Counted from the first letter of the stretch, positions 44,310 through 55,959 are shown. The stretch is 64,000 bases of DNA from Alligator mississippiensis (GCF_030867095.1 NC_081824.1:238664719-238728718); one strand, 5' to 3'. Translations and numbers: made by a program. The notes: generated by a model from the letters alone, not told the origin.

Positions 44310-45400
44310 GACATGCAGCCTGGCCCCATTCTGTGCCACTAAACTGTGAAATTCACCCCACACCACAATTTTTAAGGGGTGAAAGGCCAGGGCTAATGGG
44401 GCTTAGCCCTTCCCAAACGCAGGGCAGTACAGAGTGCTGCAAGGCTGCCCGAGTGTGGGCTCTGGGCGGCTGAAGCAGGGCGGGGGGGCGGGAGCAGTAT
44501 GCACAGACAGACATAGAGTCTGCATGCAGCCAGGATTGAAGCTAGACTGTGTGCAGAGCATTGCCCATCACAGCAGATAAGTCGGGGAAGGGGAAAGGGG
44601 TGGGGGGCAGATCGAGGCCCCCAGAGGGAAAGAGGGAGAAAGGGAGTAGGTAGAGGCAGAGGCAGGGGCAGGAGCTGGGGTGAGTGAGGCCCTGGGGCAG
44701 GTTATGAGATGCTCAGAGTCTGGGTAGCTCAACCAGGTGCCCCCAGGGGCTCCCACCACTGCGCACACCTCAGGAGAGACCTGGGGGGCTTATACCCAAC
44801 CCCCCCAATCTGTGCATGGGGCAGAGGTGGGCTGACCACTGCGGGCTGGGCTCTGTGTCCCACTGCCACTGCCCTGGGAGCCGTGTGACACCATGTGCCT
44901 GCCACTGCCAGCTCCTGGCACCAGCTACTGGGACAGCAGCAGTGGGGTGCAGAACCCAGCCTGCAGCAGCAGCCTGCCTCTGTCCTGCACACAGATCCAG
45001 GGGGCATGTGCCCCTCAGGCCTCTCCTGAAGTGCCCCCCTACATGCCCCTTCCCTGACTTACCTGCTGTGGTGGGCAGTGGTCTGCATGCCATCTAGCTG
45101 CAATCCTGGCTGCATGCAAGCTCTGTGTCTGCCTGTGCACCCTCCCCCACCACAGAAACTGCCTGGAGTCTGTGCCTGGACTGCCCTGCAGCTCTCTGTG
45201 CTGCCCTGAGTTTGAGGGTGCTAAGCCCCATTAGCCCTGGCCTTCAGCCACCTGTGCCTGCCTCCCACACGTGCATGGGTAAATATCTTTTTTCATGGAA
45301 TATTCACAGAACTACCAGGACCCATTTGCCAAGAACAATAGTAGTTCTGTGAATATTCCATGAAAAATTATACTGTACCCGTGCACATGCTGTGAATTTT
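44310..45400. mobile_element. About 1.1-kb foldback element inside the gypsy relic
   Basis: The arms are inverted copies: GCCAGGGCTAATGGGGCTTA (44388-44407) against TAAGCCCCATTAGCCCTGGC (45224-45243), and CATGCAGCCAGGATTG against CAATCCTGGCTGCATG (about 44523-44538 and 45101-45116). A tight 27-bp hairpin lies at its right side (45289-45367). The interior is GC-rich and non-coding. Confidence 0.65.
45289..45367. repeat. Perfect 27-bp-arm hairpin
   Basis: The arms TTTTTCATGGAATATTCACA...GAACTAC and GTAGTTC...TGTGAATATTCCATGAAAAA are separated by about 25 bp. Confidence 0.85.
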
Positions 45401-45689
45401 CGACAAGAAATCTGTGATTGTCTCAGAACCCTACTCATCACCCGATCAGATATTCAGTCACCTCAGGTGAACAGGTTGTGCACCTCTTTAAAATGGTAAG
45501 TTTTCATGCCAATCTTCAATTACATGACATATACTCAACTGTGCATGCTCTCCACATGAAACAAGGTCAATAACATCATTGGAATCAAAAGCTCACTTTT
45601 TCCAGAAACTCCTGGCTCCTAGTCATTGTGAGCATGTGGAAACTTATGCAAGTTACTTAACTTACTCAAATGACTTAACTGTAGGCCAG

Positions 45690-46090
45690 GGGTTATGCCA
45701 CCTAGAGGTCTACACTGGCTGAGTCTGCTCCCAAGGCCCAGTAAGAAGCCTGGGGCTACCCTCACAGCCTATGTTTCCTGAGGCCATTGACAAACCTCTG
45801 TCACCCATTCAAATGTGGTGAGGAAATCCTCTGGATCATCTGTCAATCCCATCTTTGTGAGGATTCCTCCTTTTATACTCAGGGAACCTTGTGACTCACT
45901 GACATGGGTGGGGATCCAACTCCGCCTCAATTGCAGCCTCAGGAATTCTTGCTGCTGCTGCTGCTTTCACTGAAACTGCCGTAGTTGTTACTGCTGCACT
46001 CTAAAACAGCTGCTGTTGGGCTTGGAGCTGCAGAAACAGCTGCTCCTGTTGCAATTGTAGCCCCTCCATCCATTGTTGCAGGTTCCTATA
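45690..46090 (-). pseudogene. Gag N-terminal remnant, SCAN-gag type
   Basis: Minus-strand codons give a glutamine-rich LQLQQEQLFLQLQAQQQ segment, stops, and then LTKMGLTDDPEDFLTTFE (about 45798-45851). This is the N-terminal capsid motif of the same broad gag class as the larger gypsy element (DNDPEAYTEVFE there). The frame is broken at least three times. Confidence 0.68.
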
Positions 46091-46135
46091 CTCCATGACT
46101 GACATTGCAGTTTAGTCTGCCTGCATTCTCCACCA

Positions 46136-46486
46136 TGTGGAGCAAGTTGTCTCTCAGTTCTTTATTTTCCTGGGGCAAACTTGTCCCCACAAGAAAAACC
46201 AATGTCCGTAACAACCTAAATACTCAGTCCAAACTATACAACCAATAAAAGGCTAACTCACAACCATAGTCAGGAGAGAGGATGCTGCTACTCAGCTCCA
46301 TGCACTCTGCTGGCACTGCCCTCATCCCTCTCTCACTCCTCTTCTTCCTGGGAGCTTTTAGGTTTCTCTGGGTTAGTGACTCTCTGCTCTCAGCTGGTGT
46401 CCCCCCACTCCCCACAACAAGCAGTTTATCACTTTAACTGCCCACAGCTGTGTCCCACCACCATGGTGCCTCACACCTGGTTACAG
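46136..46486 (-). repeat. LTR of the gag-only element, 5' copy
   Basis: Pairs with 42951-43316. The end at 46486 is approximate. Confidence 0.7.
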
Positions 46487-46490
46487 GTTA

Positions 46491-47200
46491 ATATGGGAGG
46501 TTTTGATAACTAGGCAAAGTTACCTGGAGACTTGTGTGAGGCAGTATGGGATTGTGGAATAAAGGCACTACCTGGATAATAAGAATAGTGTAAAAAGTAT
46601 TAGCAATGTAGCAGTTAATGCTGATATTTACACTGGTGCCTTTAGGTTTCAGAGTTTATTTTGAATTGAGATCAATGAATCAGTTGCCACCTCTAAGACC
46701 TACTGTTTCAACCTGTCTGGAACATCAGAAAAACATCTGTGAAGTTTATACTAAGCTAATCAGAATGTCTTTGTCAAAGTTAACTTTCTTCAGGTAACAC
46801 CAGTTGATTAAACCTGCCCTACTTTTCATTAGAAATATTTTCAAATTAATTCATACTAAAGCACAATTCTGAGTCTTGGAGTAGATTCCATTGGGTATTT
46901 AGAGCTATAGAGTCCTTAGTTATCTATATTCTTGTAACAGAACATGAAAAATCAGAGATGCTTTTTGATACTGTTGATGAAGCAATATTTTCTTTCTCTG
47001 ATGGCCAGCCTTTCCAAGGAGCAAATAACTATGAGAGGCCCATTAAAGTACAGTGAGTGGACATAGAAGGCCTGCATTCAGCCTCTGTATGGACAATCCA
47101 GTGGTTGATAAGAATGCATGTGTGGGGGTGGAGTGGTGTGGATCTTCTGGTGGGCATTGAGATGTCTCTAGTAGAGGCTATTGGTTGTAATAGGATGGTG
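46491..47200. other. No gene seen
   Basis: AT-rich intergenic DNA with no supported motif. Confidence 0.5.
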
Positions 47201-47690
47201 CCCAAGGGGAGCCATGATGCCCCCCCAGTAGCTACCTTGATCCTGCCCAGCTCTAGTTTCAGCCTTTCAGGGTCTCACCCTGCTTCCTTGTCTGCCACAC
47301 CTTGGTGTTAGAGGTAATGAGGAGAGACTGCCCTCAGAGGCTGGTGAGCCTTGGGTGCTGTCCCTCTGTACTCAGTACTTCTCTTGGGCCCCATTTGGCC
47401 CATCTGAATTTTGGGTTCTTACCTTCTCTCTCCCCCCGCCCCCGCCTTTGCCCACAGTCTCTTAGTTTTGGGGCTTCTGACCCTACTGGCCCCAAATTGT
47501 CTTATGGGTTAAGTTTCTGGCCTCCTTCTCCTTTACAGCCATGCCCATACCTCACAGATGCTACTTTGTCCACAGTGTGGTGCTCCTGCAGAGTCCTCAG
47601 CCCTCTTGGCTTTAGCTCTCCTTTATTCTGGCTGCCGTCTTTCAGCCCTGACCCAGTGTTTTGGGCCTCAGCCAAGGGAATTTAGGTATT
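47201..47690. repeat. LTR-like C/T-rich repeat, copy 1
   Basis: Shares ordered blocks with 58560-60250: a CATGATGCCCCC block, a GAGAGACTGCCCTCAGAGG block (47323) and ACAGCCATGCCCATACCTCA (47534). It has no coding motif. Confidence 0.5.
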
Positions 47691-47984
47691 GGTATGATTT
47701 GTATGTAAATAAAACCAATGGAGATTGTTTGTTGGTGGGGCAGGATCTGAATATTGGCAAGATATAACTCCACTGTTGGTGTGGAGTTGAAGGTGGGTAA
47801 TCCAAGGAAAAATAAGCAGGAAGGAGCAGGGGAGAAAATATGGAAACCTATTGAAAGCATATCTATTGAGCTTTCATAGTTCAAATATTTTCAAATGGTT
47901 TTCAAATATTCTTTCTTCAAGGGAGTTTCTATGTATGGCATTTACACTGAGATTTAGAAATGCCTAAGGGATGTCTTCTCAACG

Positions 47985-48085
47985 TTCTTTGGGTAGATGT
48001 GATATCTTTTATTGGACCAACTGAGTAGTTGAAAGAAAGTTTTTAGCAAGCTTTCAGGCACAAGCACCCTTCCTCAGGCATAGGG
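47985..48085 (-). repeat. Hammerhead-like repeat, copy C
   Basis: Minus strand: CTGAGGA (48077-48071) where CTGATGA is expected, a short stem, then intact GAAA (48055-48052), then the shared 3' part ending AAAGAACG. See copies at 26000 and 63130. Confidence 0.62.
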
Positions 48086-48611
48086 AGACTCTGCTGTTGT
48101 TCTGAGATCTCCAAGGAATGAAAGGGATGTCCTGCCAGACAGATTCACAATAACTTGAAGAATAAACTTCAATGGGCCAGCTGTCAGCTTGGAGTTTGGT
48201 GCCTCATCAGCATGCGTATGGCCAGGTCTGCAAAGATTGCTACTGATAAATCACTAGCTACTTTTCTTGTTATGTGCAAAACCTTCACTTGTTTTTACAT
48301 TAGTTACATGCACAGTATTCAGCAATTCCCCCACAGTTTGCTCAGAGAACTATCTCTAAGCTTTCTCTTTGAGCTGTTATTAAACAGGTCATATAGCTAC
48401 CAATATGCTGATGGTTTTAAAGACAGAAAAATGAAACACAAGTACAGAAAATGTGTACTTTAATAATTCATTAAATAATAATAATGTTAGCAAATATAAA
48501 CTTTTACTTAAAAATAAAACCTTTGACTTTTTTACAAAATTATTTTAGTGTAATATGGCTAATAACTTATAAACATGTACAATACATTATCCCAAATGGC
48601 TTTACTCACTG

Positions 48612-48915
48612 GGGGCATCTACAAGTTGCCCTACAGTGATGTAGTGACATGCTACATCACTGTACGGTATACTACAGTGATGTAGTGATCATGTGAGTCT
48701 ACATGTGATTGCCAGCTACATCACTTTAGCAGTGCCCTCCCTGATTATAGGGCACTGCTACGGCGGTGTAGCAGAGAAATCTTCTCATGCGTCACCAGTA
48801 TGGCATAGTATGGGCAGTTACTGCACCATGTTTTAGTACTTCCAAAAGGAAGTACTAAAACACGGTGCAGTAACAACCTTGCTGTACAGCAACATGTAGA
48901 CTTGCCCACTCAGAC
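48612..48915. mobile_element. Palindrome-rich MITE
   Basis: The ends GGGCATCTACAAGTTGC and GCAACATGTAGACTTGCCC are inverted relative to each other. The interior is a string of palindromes (CTACAGTGATGTAGTGACAT, GTAGCAGTGCCC/GGGCACTGCTAC, and AGTACTTCC/GGAAGTACT). No coding content. Confidence 0.65.
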
Positions 48916-50161
48916 AAATTCATCCAGCACTAATGTGTAATATTCTCTAGGGTAGAATGTGGAAGATGTGTACAATCACTTAAGAGAGGAAAAATCCATT
49001 GTAGTCAGCTGAAGTTGTAGGAAATTTACGTCAACAGACTATAAGTACCTTAGCTGCATTCTGACCAGAAAATGAGGTGCTAATACCCCTGTTTCTATTA
49101 ATTTTTTTTTTACTACAGGTGGTCATGATTCTGTATTTAGATCTTGTCATTTCTATTGCAGTTCTCCTGAAGGCTAACAGATACGTAAGAGGCTAGATTA
49201 CTGTGATCACTCCTCTCCATCACTGCTAGGCAGGCAGTCACCTGCTAAGAAGTTGGACTTACTCTGAATGCTAAGCAACTACCTAAATACAGAGTAAAGT
49301 ATGCAACACTTTCCTTCTAGACAATGCAAGGGGAATTAAGAAAGTCAGAATGTAATGAACCAAGTTAGAATATCAAAGTCAGTGCTCTTTTCTAACAAAA
49401 CAATCATTGATTCTCCCCAAATTCATGCAAGTAAAGTTTCAATACTACTACTACTACTACTAATTTTAAAAAGTGTTTTGCTAAATTTTGTTCACAGATT
49501 AATTACTTTCCTTTGCTTACATCTAATATCAAATGTTCATCAAAGACAGCATACATTTTCTCAGAATGCAGGCAACTGACCTACAGTTGCTCTTTCTACT
49601 TCAGAGCAAAGGAGAGTATAGTCACTGACCAGCTGACTCTGCCAAAATACTTATGGCCCAAGATTAATAGCAAGAATCTGTTTCAGGCTATCTTTACATT
49701 GAGGAATATGATTCACTGACAGATCTAACCCTCTTTTTTTCATTGGGTATCCTACTGTCTCCTACATGACACTAATTTTGTCACTTAATTTCAGGGTTAG
49801 GGAGTATATAGCATTTGAGTGCTTCATTTATGGGGTAGTGAAGAGATTGCAAACAACTGTGAAAAATAAAAAGCTGATGAAAAATATAATCCTTATATAT
49901 TATCCTTATAGAATCCTTGCCATTTCCCAATGTGGGCTTTTATCCTTAAAAATACTGTTCCTTAGCTAGTAAGACTTATAGTAGTTCCAGTCACCAGACT
50001 AAGAAGTGAGACCAGAGCAAGTAGGGAGATCAGAGTAAGAATGTTTCTGTTTAGCTTGTCTTCCCAAATATCTAGCAAAGTCTGATGTGGCCCTGACCAG
50101 TCCAGGGAGGAGTACATGTTCCAGGATGGGGGTTAATGAGTCCAAAAGAGACCAGGAACAA
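48916..50161. other. 3' flank of CD86; probable 3' UTR near the stop codon
   Basis: Downstream of the CD86 stop on the minus strand. It contains a (TAC)n run (49444-49462). I could not place a convincing polyadenylation signal, so the transcript end is unknown. Confidence 0.4.
49444..49462. repeat. (TAC)n microsatellite
   Basis: Six triplet units. Confidence 0.9.
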
Positions 50162-50348
50162 TCACTGTCTGTGCATAGCTGGGCACCAGGTACTCTTGGA
50201 GAGGCTGAGAGATTTCTGTTCTTTGGACAGTACTGTCTTCTTTTCTAGTTCATCCTTAACCATGTCTGCATCACAGCTCTCTCTGTGTTTCACCCTACTT
50301 CTTTCTGGAGGGAGTTTTCCTGTTCTTATTGGATCTGGATGATCCCTC
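50162..50348 (-). CDS. CD86: CD86 cytoplasmic tail, last coding exon
   Basis: The acceptor CTCCCCAG precedes 50348 and the exon enters in phase 2. It encodes 61 residues and a TGA (50162-50164). The N-terminal part GKLPPERSRVKHRESCD aligns with the conserved IPERSDEAQ...SSCDKSD tail of mammalian CD86, and a Lys/Glu-rich DELEKKTVLSKEQKS part follows. The PERS and SCD matches support homology; no classical signalling motif (ITAM/ITIM) is seen. The tail is longer than the human one by roughly twenty residues. Confidence 0.85.
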
Positions 50349-50795
50349 CTGGGGAGTTAATGGCAGGACTGCATTTCTCCTTTCCAAAGTTGTATGGTCA
50401 TTGGTTTCAAGTCTTCATCTCTGAGGAAAACAGAGGTGGGGGAAAACAGGAGGAGTGTTAGTTGATATGAGAATGAAAAAATCTCAACCTATGGGAGGCT
50501 CTGAGTTGGGATTTCTTCTGATCTAATGTACCAGTTACTCTAATTCTAGGTGCACCAAAATAACGGCCTGCAAAAACTGAAAGACATTCATATAGGCACA
50601 GGGCAAGCTTCTGTTCACTGTCAGGGGAAAATTAAAGCAGAAAATGACATACACTGTGTTTCAGTCAGCAGGCTAAAGTATTTAATTCCACTGTTTTGAG
50701 CCCACGGAGAGGTTCTCCATCCTGGCACTGGATGAAGGACTTAGCTTACCTCATTCCCTGCTACATACTGTAATCAAAGTTGCAAAAATACTTAC

Positions 50796-50838
50796 TTGTT
50801 ATTAGGTTGTCTGTTCACTTCTGTTCCCATCTGACTAG
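50796..50838 (-). CDS. CD86: CD86 cytoplasmic tail, short exon
   Basis: A 43-nt exon bounded by a strong acceptor (CATGTCTCCTTGCAG) and a consensus donor GTAAGTAT. It enters in phase 1 and leaves in phase 2, exactly as required by its neighbours. It encodes SSQMGTEVNRQPNN plus part of a Lys codon shared with the last exon. It was too short to show as an open frame and was found from splice signals and phase. Transcript evidence would decide whether it is always included. Confidence 0.75.
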
Positions 50839-51594
50839 CTGCAAGGAGACATGAAATAAATAAATGCAAGATTTACAGAAATCTGAGAAATAGGAGTTAA
50901 GTAGGAAAAACAAGCCAATGTTAAAAACCCCACTGATCTTAGGAAGTAGAGGAAGGGCCTTGTTATACAGGACACTTAGGAGGTCTTACCTGTATTTAAA
51001 ATGTAAGTGTCTGCACATTCAAGCAGTAAACCACATGCTAAGATTGATAGTATCATAGCAAAGTTAGGACCTTTTGTGCAAGGGCTACCTCCAAGTTGTA
51101 CTAAGTAACATATGTTTAGCTATTGTCTGGCTGTTCCATGGAAATAATACAAGCAGTATGTGGCAGTTACCTAGCGATGACATCTACAAGGGACCCCTCT
51201 GATGCACCAAGCCTTCACTGTTGGTCCCAGCCCTAACATGGTAGCAGTCTTGAACCAGCTGTAGTGTGGTGGGGTTAGGACTGGCAATCAGCTGATTGTC
51301 AGTCCCAGCACTACACTGTAGTTTTGAACTGGTTCTGGTGTGGTGCTAGGACTGGTCTCAACAATGAGCTGACTGTTGGTCCTGGCCCCAGAACCTCATC
51401 AGAATCCTGAGCAGGTCCCTATGCAGTTCTGGGACTGAGCAATAATCACCTGATTGTCAATCTCAGCCCTAGCAGTGCACCAGACCTGGTTCAGGACTCT
51501 GGTGTGGTGCCAGGCTGGGACTGACAATCAGCAAACTGTGCTTTAAGAGATTGTGTTAGAGATCATAGTAAACATTACCATGTGGCTGCTCAGA

Positions 51595-51925
51595 TCAGTG
51601 GTGATGCATAGGGAGTGCATGTGCACCCCCTGAGAGCACTGGTGAACACCCTGACCAGCCACGCTCACCACTTAGGCGATGGGCGGGGGGGAAAGATGGG
51701 AGTGGCTGCAGCAGTCAGCCGGCACTTGCTCCCAGAAGTGGCTGCAGCCACTCCCAGAAGCGGCTACAGAGATCACAGTGATCAGCCGTCACGGGATTGC
51801 CTGGGGGACACCCCCCCCCGCAGGATCGCGCAGGGGAAACCCCCACCCCAGTTGCGAGACTGGTCGTGGGGTGGGGGGGCACAGGCCCCCCCCGACTAAG
51901 GCAGCACCAGTCGCCCATGGCTCAG
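51595..51925. repeat. GC-rich short repeat in CD86 intron
   Basis: A G/C-rich island with G and C runs (51685-51692, 51810-51819, 51875-51892) and repeated AGAAGTGGCTGCAGCCACTC-type words. No coding evidence and no family name. Confidence 0.4.
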
Positions 51926-51974
51926 ATCACATTCTAACTTCTAGTATGGCACAGTAATACTTACTAGGTGAGTC

Positions 51975-52222
51975 TACATGTTCATTAATGCGCTTTTTCT
52001 ATCATGCATTAAATTTAGCACCTCTAATATGAGGTACTAACTTAATGTGCAGTAGGCTGTCCTATGCACAGTAGTGAAAGCACATGCTTTTTTAGTGATG
52101 CTCATTACTCAGTAGCCTAATTTTACTTGCATTAGCATATTAACACAGTTTTTGCTGTGATACTCGAATGTTCAGTAAAACAGGTTACTGCACATTAAAG
52201 TGCACATGTAGATGTGCCAACT
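51975..52222. mobile_element. Palindrome-rich MITE in CD86 intron
   Basis: The ends GGTGAGTCTACATGTTCATT and the inverse of AAGTGCACATGTAGATGTGCC share the TCTACATGT core with the element at 48612-48915. The interior is AT-rich with a CAGTAGCC/GCTACTG-type word also seen at 26610. Confidence 0.6.
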
Positions 52223-53502
52223 ATGATCTAAATAAAACATGTCTTAAGTGTTTTGCGTGACAAGGCCCCTCGAAGAGAATTATGTCTGCTGGGCACTGCA
52301 CTCTGTTTGGCTGTGTGAACAAATGTAGGCCCAGACTGTCTGGGGAACATATTTTATTCTTGATACAAGAAAGGACAGCACTCCCATATTAGGAGTAGGA
52401 TCCTTTTGATTTGAGGTAACTGCAGGACTTTTGGGATTCAGTGCTGGAGCAGTATGGAGGAATTCAAGCACAGACTAAAAATGAAGACTAAATTTAGTTC
52501 TCATTCAGAAGACAGGTCCTTCAGTATAGCATCTGGAGTAACTGATATGGGAAGCTGACAAATTAATTACTATTAATTACTATGAATTTGTCAGTATTAC
52601 CATTTACTGGTTTTGCTACAGTCTTGCTCCAGCTGGCAGTAGTAGTCTAGTGGTGCTAGACAAAATAAGTTTCCACAATTCCTATGACAGATGAGCCAAA
52701 TCTGTCAGGGAGGGAAGCTGGCAGAGGGGTGGGACTGAGGATGTGGAAATATTTTAAGACTGTGAGGGCTACATGCAGGATAAGAGAGAAGAACACGTCA
52801 GTCTGATAAGGGAACTGGGGATAGGGAGGAATACATGGATATGCTGGTATATGGACATGCTGCTGGAAAGAGGATGCCCTTGAGTGGGTACACAGTTGTC
52901 CAGCATAGTGAGTGTAACCAAGTTGCTAACATATGGGATGGCACACACACCTTTCCTCTTGGGTGCAAAGACATCCATCCACTCCTGTTGGAGATATCAT
53001 CAGTAAGGGGGATGGCTTAGAGAAACATAATTTCTTCTAATCAAGACTAAGCTATGCTAATTGACATAAAGAATCCTTTCCTATTCCCATCTGTTTTCCC
53101 ACCTCTGCCTATCTAGCTGTTCAAATGAAATCTCATAATCTCCTCTTTTATCCTGATCCCTATACTCCTAGTCTTTAAGTCACTGACCAAAATTTAAAAC
53201 CAAATCACTTTGCCAGTAATAAGAAGAGTCTGATATGATATCTCAGGGGAAAGGGTGTCCTCAGGAGATTCCCATCTCTGTGCACACCAGAGATGAAGTG
53301 GTGTTTTAGATATAAAATATTAAGAAGTTTTGTTTTGCAATTTTAATTGATTCCTTGCTGTTCAGTATGCATGCTGATAGCCAGTGTATTATCAACTAGC
53401 TATTTCCATTTGACTGTAAGATGAAGGATAATGTTCAGAGGGACTCAAACGAAGAACTGCGATGTGGAAAAAAGCAGGACTGAACGGGAAGCAAAAACTT
53501 AC

Positions 53503-53640
53503 AATGGCTGGTAGAAGTGTTACATCTACTCCTCTTTCTCACCACCATCACAAGGACCACACCAGCTATGACCACTCCAGATATCAACCCAACTGCAAGC
53601 AGAATAATGGGGTGCATGACTGGTGTTACTGGTTCTGGTG
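53503..53640 (-). CDS. CD86: CD86 transmembrane exon
   Basis: 138 nt, phase 1 in and 1 out. The acceptor CTTTATTCAG precedes 53640 and the donor GTAAGT follows 53503. It encodes a short proline-rich stalk (APEPVTPVMHP), a hydrophobic span of about 23 residues (IILLAVGLISGVVIAGVVLV plus MVV) and a basic stop-transfer RKRSRC, fixing type I topology. The open frame runs past the donor but the downstream codons are intronic. Confidence 0.92.
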
Positions 53641-55164
53641 CTGAATAAAGAAAGGAGTACAGACTTTAAATCTTTAACACTGATGATAAACTCATTTAAT
53701 GACAGTTATGACCCATCCCATCTAGCCCAAACCATCAAAGCACATAAATCAAAAGATAATGCAAAAACGTTTCCAGCATTCCTTGCTGCTTTTACATTGC
53801 TTTATTTGAGCTTGAAATCTTAATGGCCACCTCAAAAATATTAAGGGAAAATAGTTTCCTAAAAGCATGGAATGTATAAAAGTTAGATGTGTTGATCTCT
53901 TGATATAAGTGCATGTGAAACTTCTGTTAAAGTTTTGTGCTAGAGCGTAAATTTGAGGAACTGTACTAAATATTTCTTGGTAACTGTTGGAGGTGGAAGT
54001 CATAGAACATATGATATGTTCTACTGTGCTATTCATAGTGTTGCAGGGGGATATGAAAGAGGCACAGAATGCAGGGGAGTTTTCCCTTAATTTGTTATTA
54101 TCGTGTCCTTAAAAGTTTAGGTTTGGTTGGGGGTATCCTGAGGCAAGTTGAATTGAATTTCACTTGAGTTTAACTCCTGGGTGCCAATATAGGGTTGGTG
54201 TATCACTGGGGTAGACCCTCAGTCAGGGAGAGAAGCTACCTTCACTGCTATAGTCATCTTTGGGAGTATTGATCTTTGTGAAGGGCATAAGAGGCTGTGT
54301 CCTGTCCTTGGAAGATTTATCTATGAATCGTATTTCCCTATTGTGATGTTTGAGGAACGGACCGTCCACCCCCTCATGCTTTTTTAAATGGGACACAGAC
54401 AACTGCAGCAGCAATAGCAGAGAACATGCCTACTCAACCCTGCTTTCTACCCTACTGCCATTCCCTCTGGAAGATGAGATATGCTTCACCCTGCAAGAAC
54501 ACCCAACCTGTCAAGGGGACACAAATATGTACAAGGGACTGGCATATAGAGCTCCTCTAACCTGATCCATTCATGTCCTCATGTACAAATTAAAAAATGT
54601 GCTAAAGGGTACTAAAGGATTTTTCCTCACAGTGTGAATTAAAAAGGGCTTTTTTTTTTTTAATGGGGAGGGGATTAAAAAACAAGTTCTCTCATATACA
54701 ACGCTGACATCTTCTGATGTGCACACAGCAGGGTTTGAGTGTTAGTTGTTTAGTCCCACAGCTCAGATGTCTCCAACTTGAGCTACAGATGTAATTGTAA
54801 GCCTTTCTTTGGCTCAGCCAGTACAGGAGACTTTGACATACACTTTCATAGTGGATTATAGAACAGCAGCAGTATACTGGAATTAGGGGTTTCCATTCAG
54901 CAAGAATCATGTAGCTCAGTTATTAGAGATGGGCTAATGAAAGCACTTCTGTGTGACAGGCAGTGGGTCTGAGTGGATAATTTGGGGCTTACCATGTTAG
55001 AATATTAGGTTCAACTTTTTGCCACTTTTTGTTATTTATAAAATAAAAGTTTTACACTGATGGTGACTGCCTTAACCTTCACTAGTGACTGTTGTGTCCC
55101 AATGCACCTCAATATTCATGGCACCTAAAGGCTGAAAAGTCAGCATGGCCAAAGCAAGACGCAC
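53641..55164 (-). other. CD86 intron between IgC and TM exons
   Basis: 1.52 kb. No further exon or clear repeat seen; a T-run lies at 54650-54661. Confidence 0.7.
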
Positions 55165-55476
55165 CAATGCATAGTGACTTTGAGACAAGGCTTTCCATTT
55201 TCCATGTTGGGTAAACCAGGCAGCTGATGTTAATGTGGGTATCCATGGGAACCTGGATGGTCCGAGTGATGGTAACCTTATACAGCTTTGTTTTGTCATC
55301 CTGAAAAACTGCCATTTGGTCCACATGTTCCTCAGTCAAGTTTCCCTTTGAAACTTGCCAGGTCATCTGTGTGGGCTCTGGATAGCCCCAGCTGGAGGAG
55401 CAGGAGAGATTCAAAGCTGTGCCAGGTTCTACCGTTCCCTTGTGTAGCTTCACTATTTCTGGCTGACTGTAGTTAG
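55165..55476 (-). CDS. CD86: CD86 IgC-like domain exon
   Basis: 312 nt, phase 1-1. Acceptor TGTTTTTAG; the donor is GTGCGT, weaker than consensus but phase-correct. It encodes the membrane-proximal Ig constant-type domain with LNLSCSSSWGYPEPTQM and ISCLVYP carrying the disulphide cysteines. The start, NYSQPEIVKL, matches mammalian CD86 NFSQPEIV. Potential N-glycosylation sites are NYS, NLS, NLT and NIS. Codons beyond the donor are intronic. Confidence 0.95.
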
Positions 55477-55959
55477 CTAAAAACAGATCAGAAAAAAGCA
55501 CCATGAGTCACACACATTATCTCTACTTGCCGCCAAAGGTTCTCAGGGACAGAAGTGGGTCTGCCCAGGGAATGGTCCTGAAGCCTGTCATGGGGTATTT
55601 ACTTCTTTTGCCTTCTCTTGGCAGTGTCCCCCAGCCATACTCTCCTTTGGCTCAGTACTGTAGTGCCCCCAAGAGAAGGCCTTTTGAAGCCAAGCTGTGG
55701 ACTGTTTTCTTCTAACTAACTCCCAGCCAAGGTTTAGAGTTGTTATAAGGAGCAAATTCAGCTCATCACCTTTTTATTCCAATGGAAAAAAGAGAAAGGT
55801 ATTTACTGACCAGAAGCTATGATGGGGAGTTATGAGGAAGCATCAGAACTGCCCTGTTTTGCTGGTTCTTTTTGGGTTAAGCAGTGTAAATCAAGGTGAT
55901 CATGAATATAAGAGCAAGTCATCAAGACATTTAGAAAGCCATTCTTCAGTTACGTGTAT

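Larger units (their letters stand above)
42951..46490 (-). mobile_element. Gag-only Ty3/gypsy-like element
   Basis: About 3.5 kb between two related LTRs that start TGTGTAGCGAG (42951) and TGTGGAGCAAG (46136). Both contain the stretch CTGGGGCAAA.TTGTCCCCAC. Minus-strand gag remains lie between them, but no protease, RT or integrase is seen. A CTCCACCA next to the 5' LTR (46128-46135) is a possible primer site. The outer LTR ends are approximate. Confidence 0.72.
50839..53502 (-). other. CD86 intron between TM and tail exons
   Basis: 2.66 kb, GT...AG on the minus strand. It contains a GC-rich repeat (51595-51925) and a palindromic MITE (51975-52222). No other exon was found. Confidence 0.75.

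Noticed and set aside
48640..48800. Repeated short palindromes as a CRISPR-like array
   Set aside because: The units are not regularly spaced, the sequence is vertebrate, and inverted ends show a MITE.
37600..50000. Neighbour genes expected near CD86 in mammals (CASR, ILDR1)
   Set aside because: No exon resembling either was found on either strand; they may lie outside the window.
53435..53617. Transmembrane frame as a single-exon small protein
   Set aside because: The phase, acceptor and donor show it is the CD86 TM exon; codons past 53503 are intronic.
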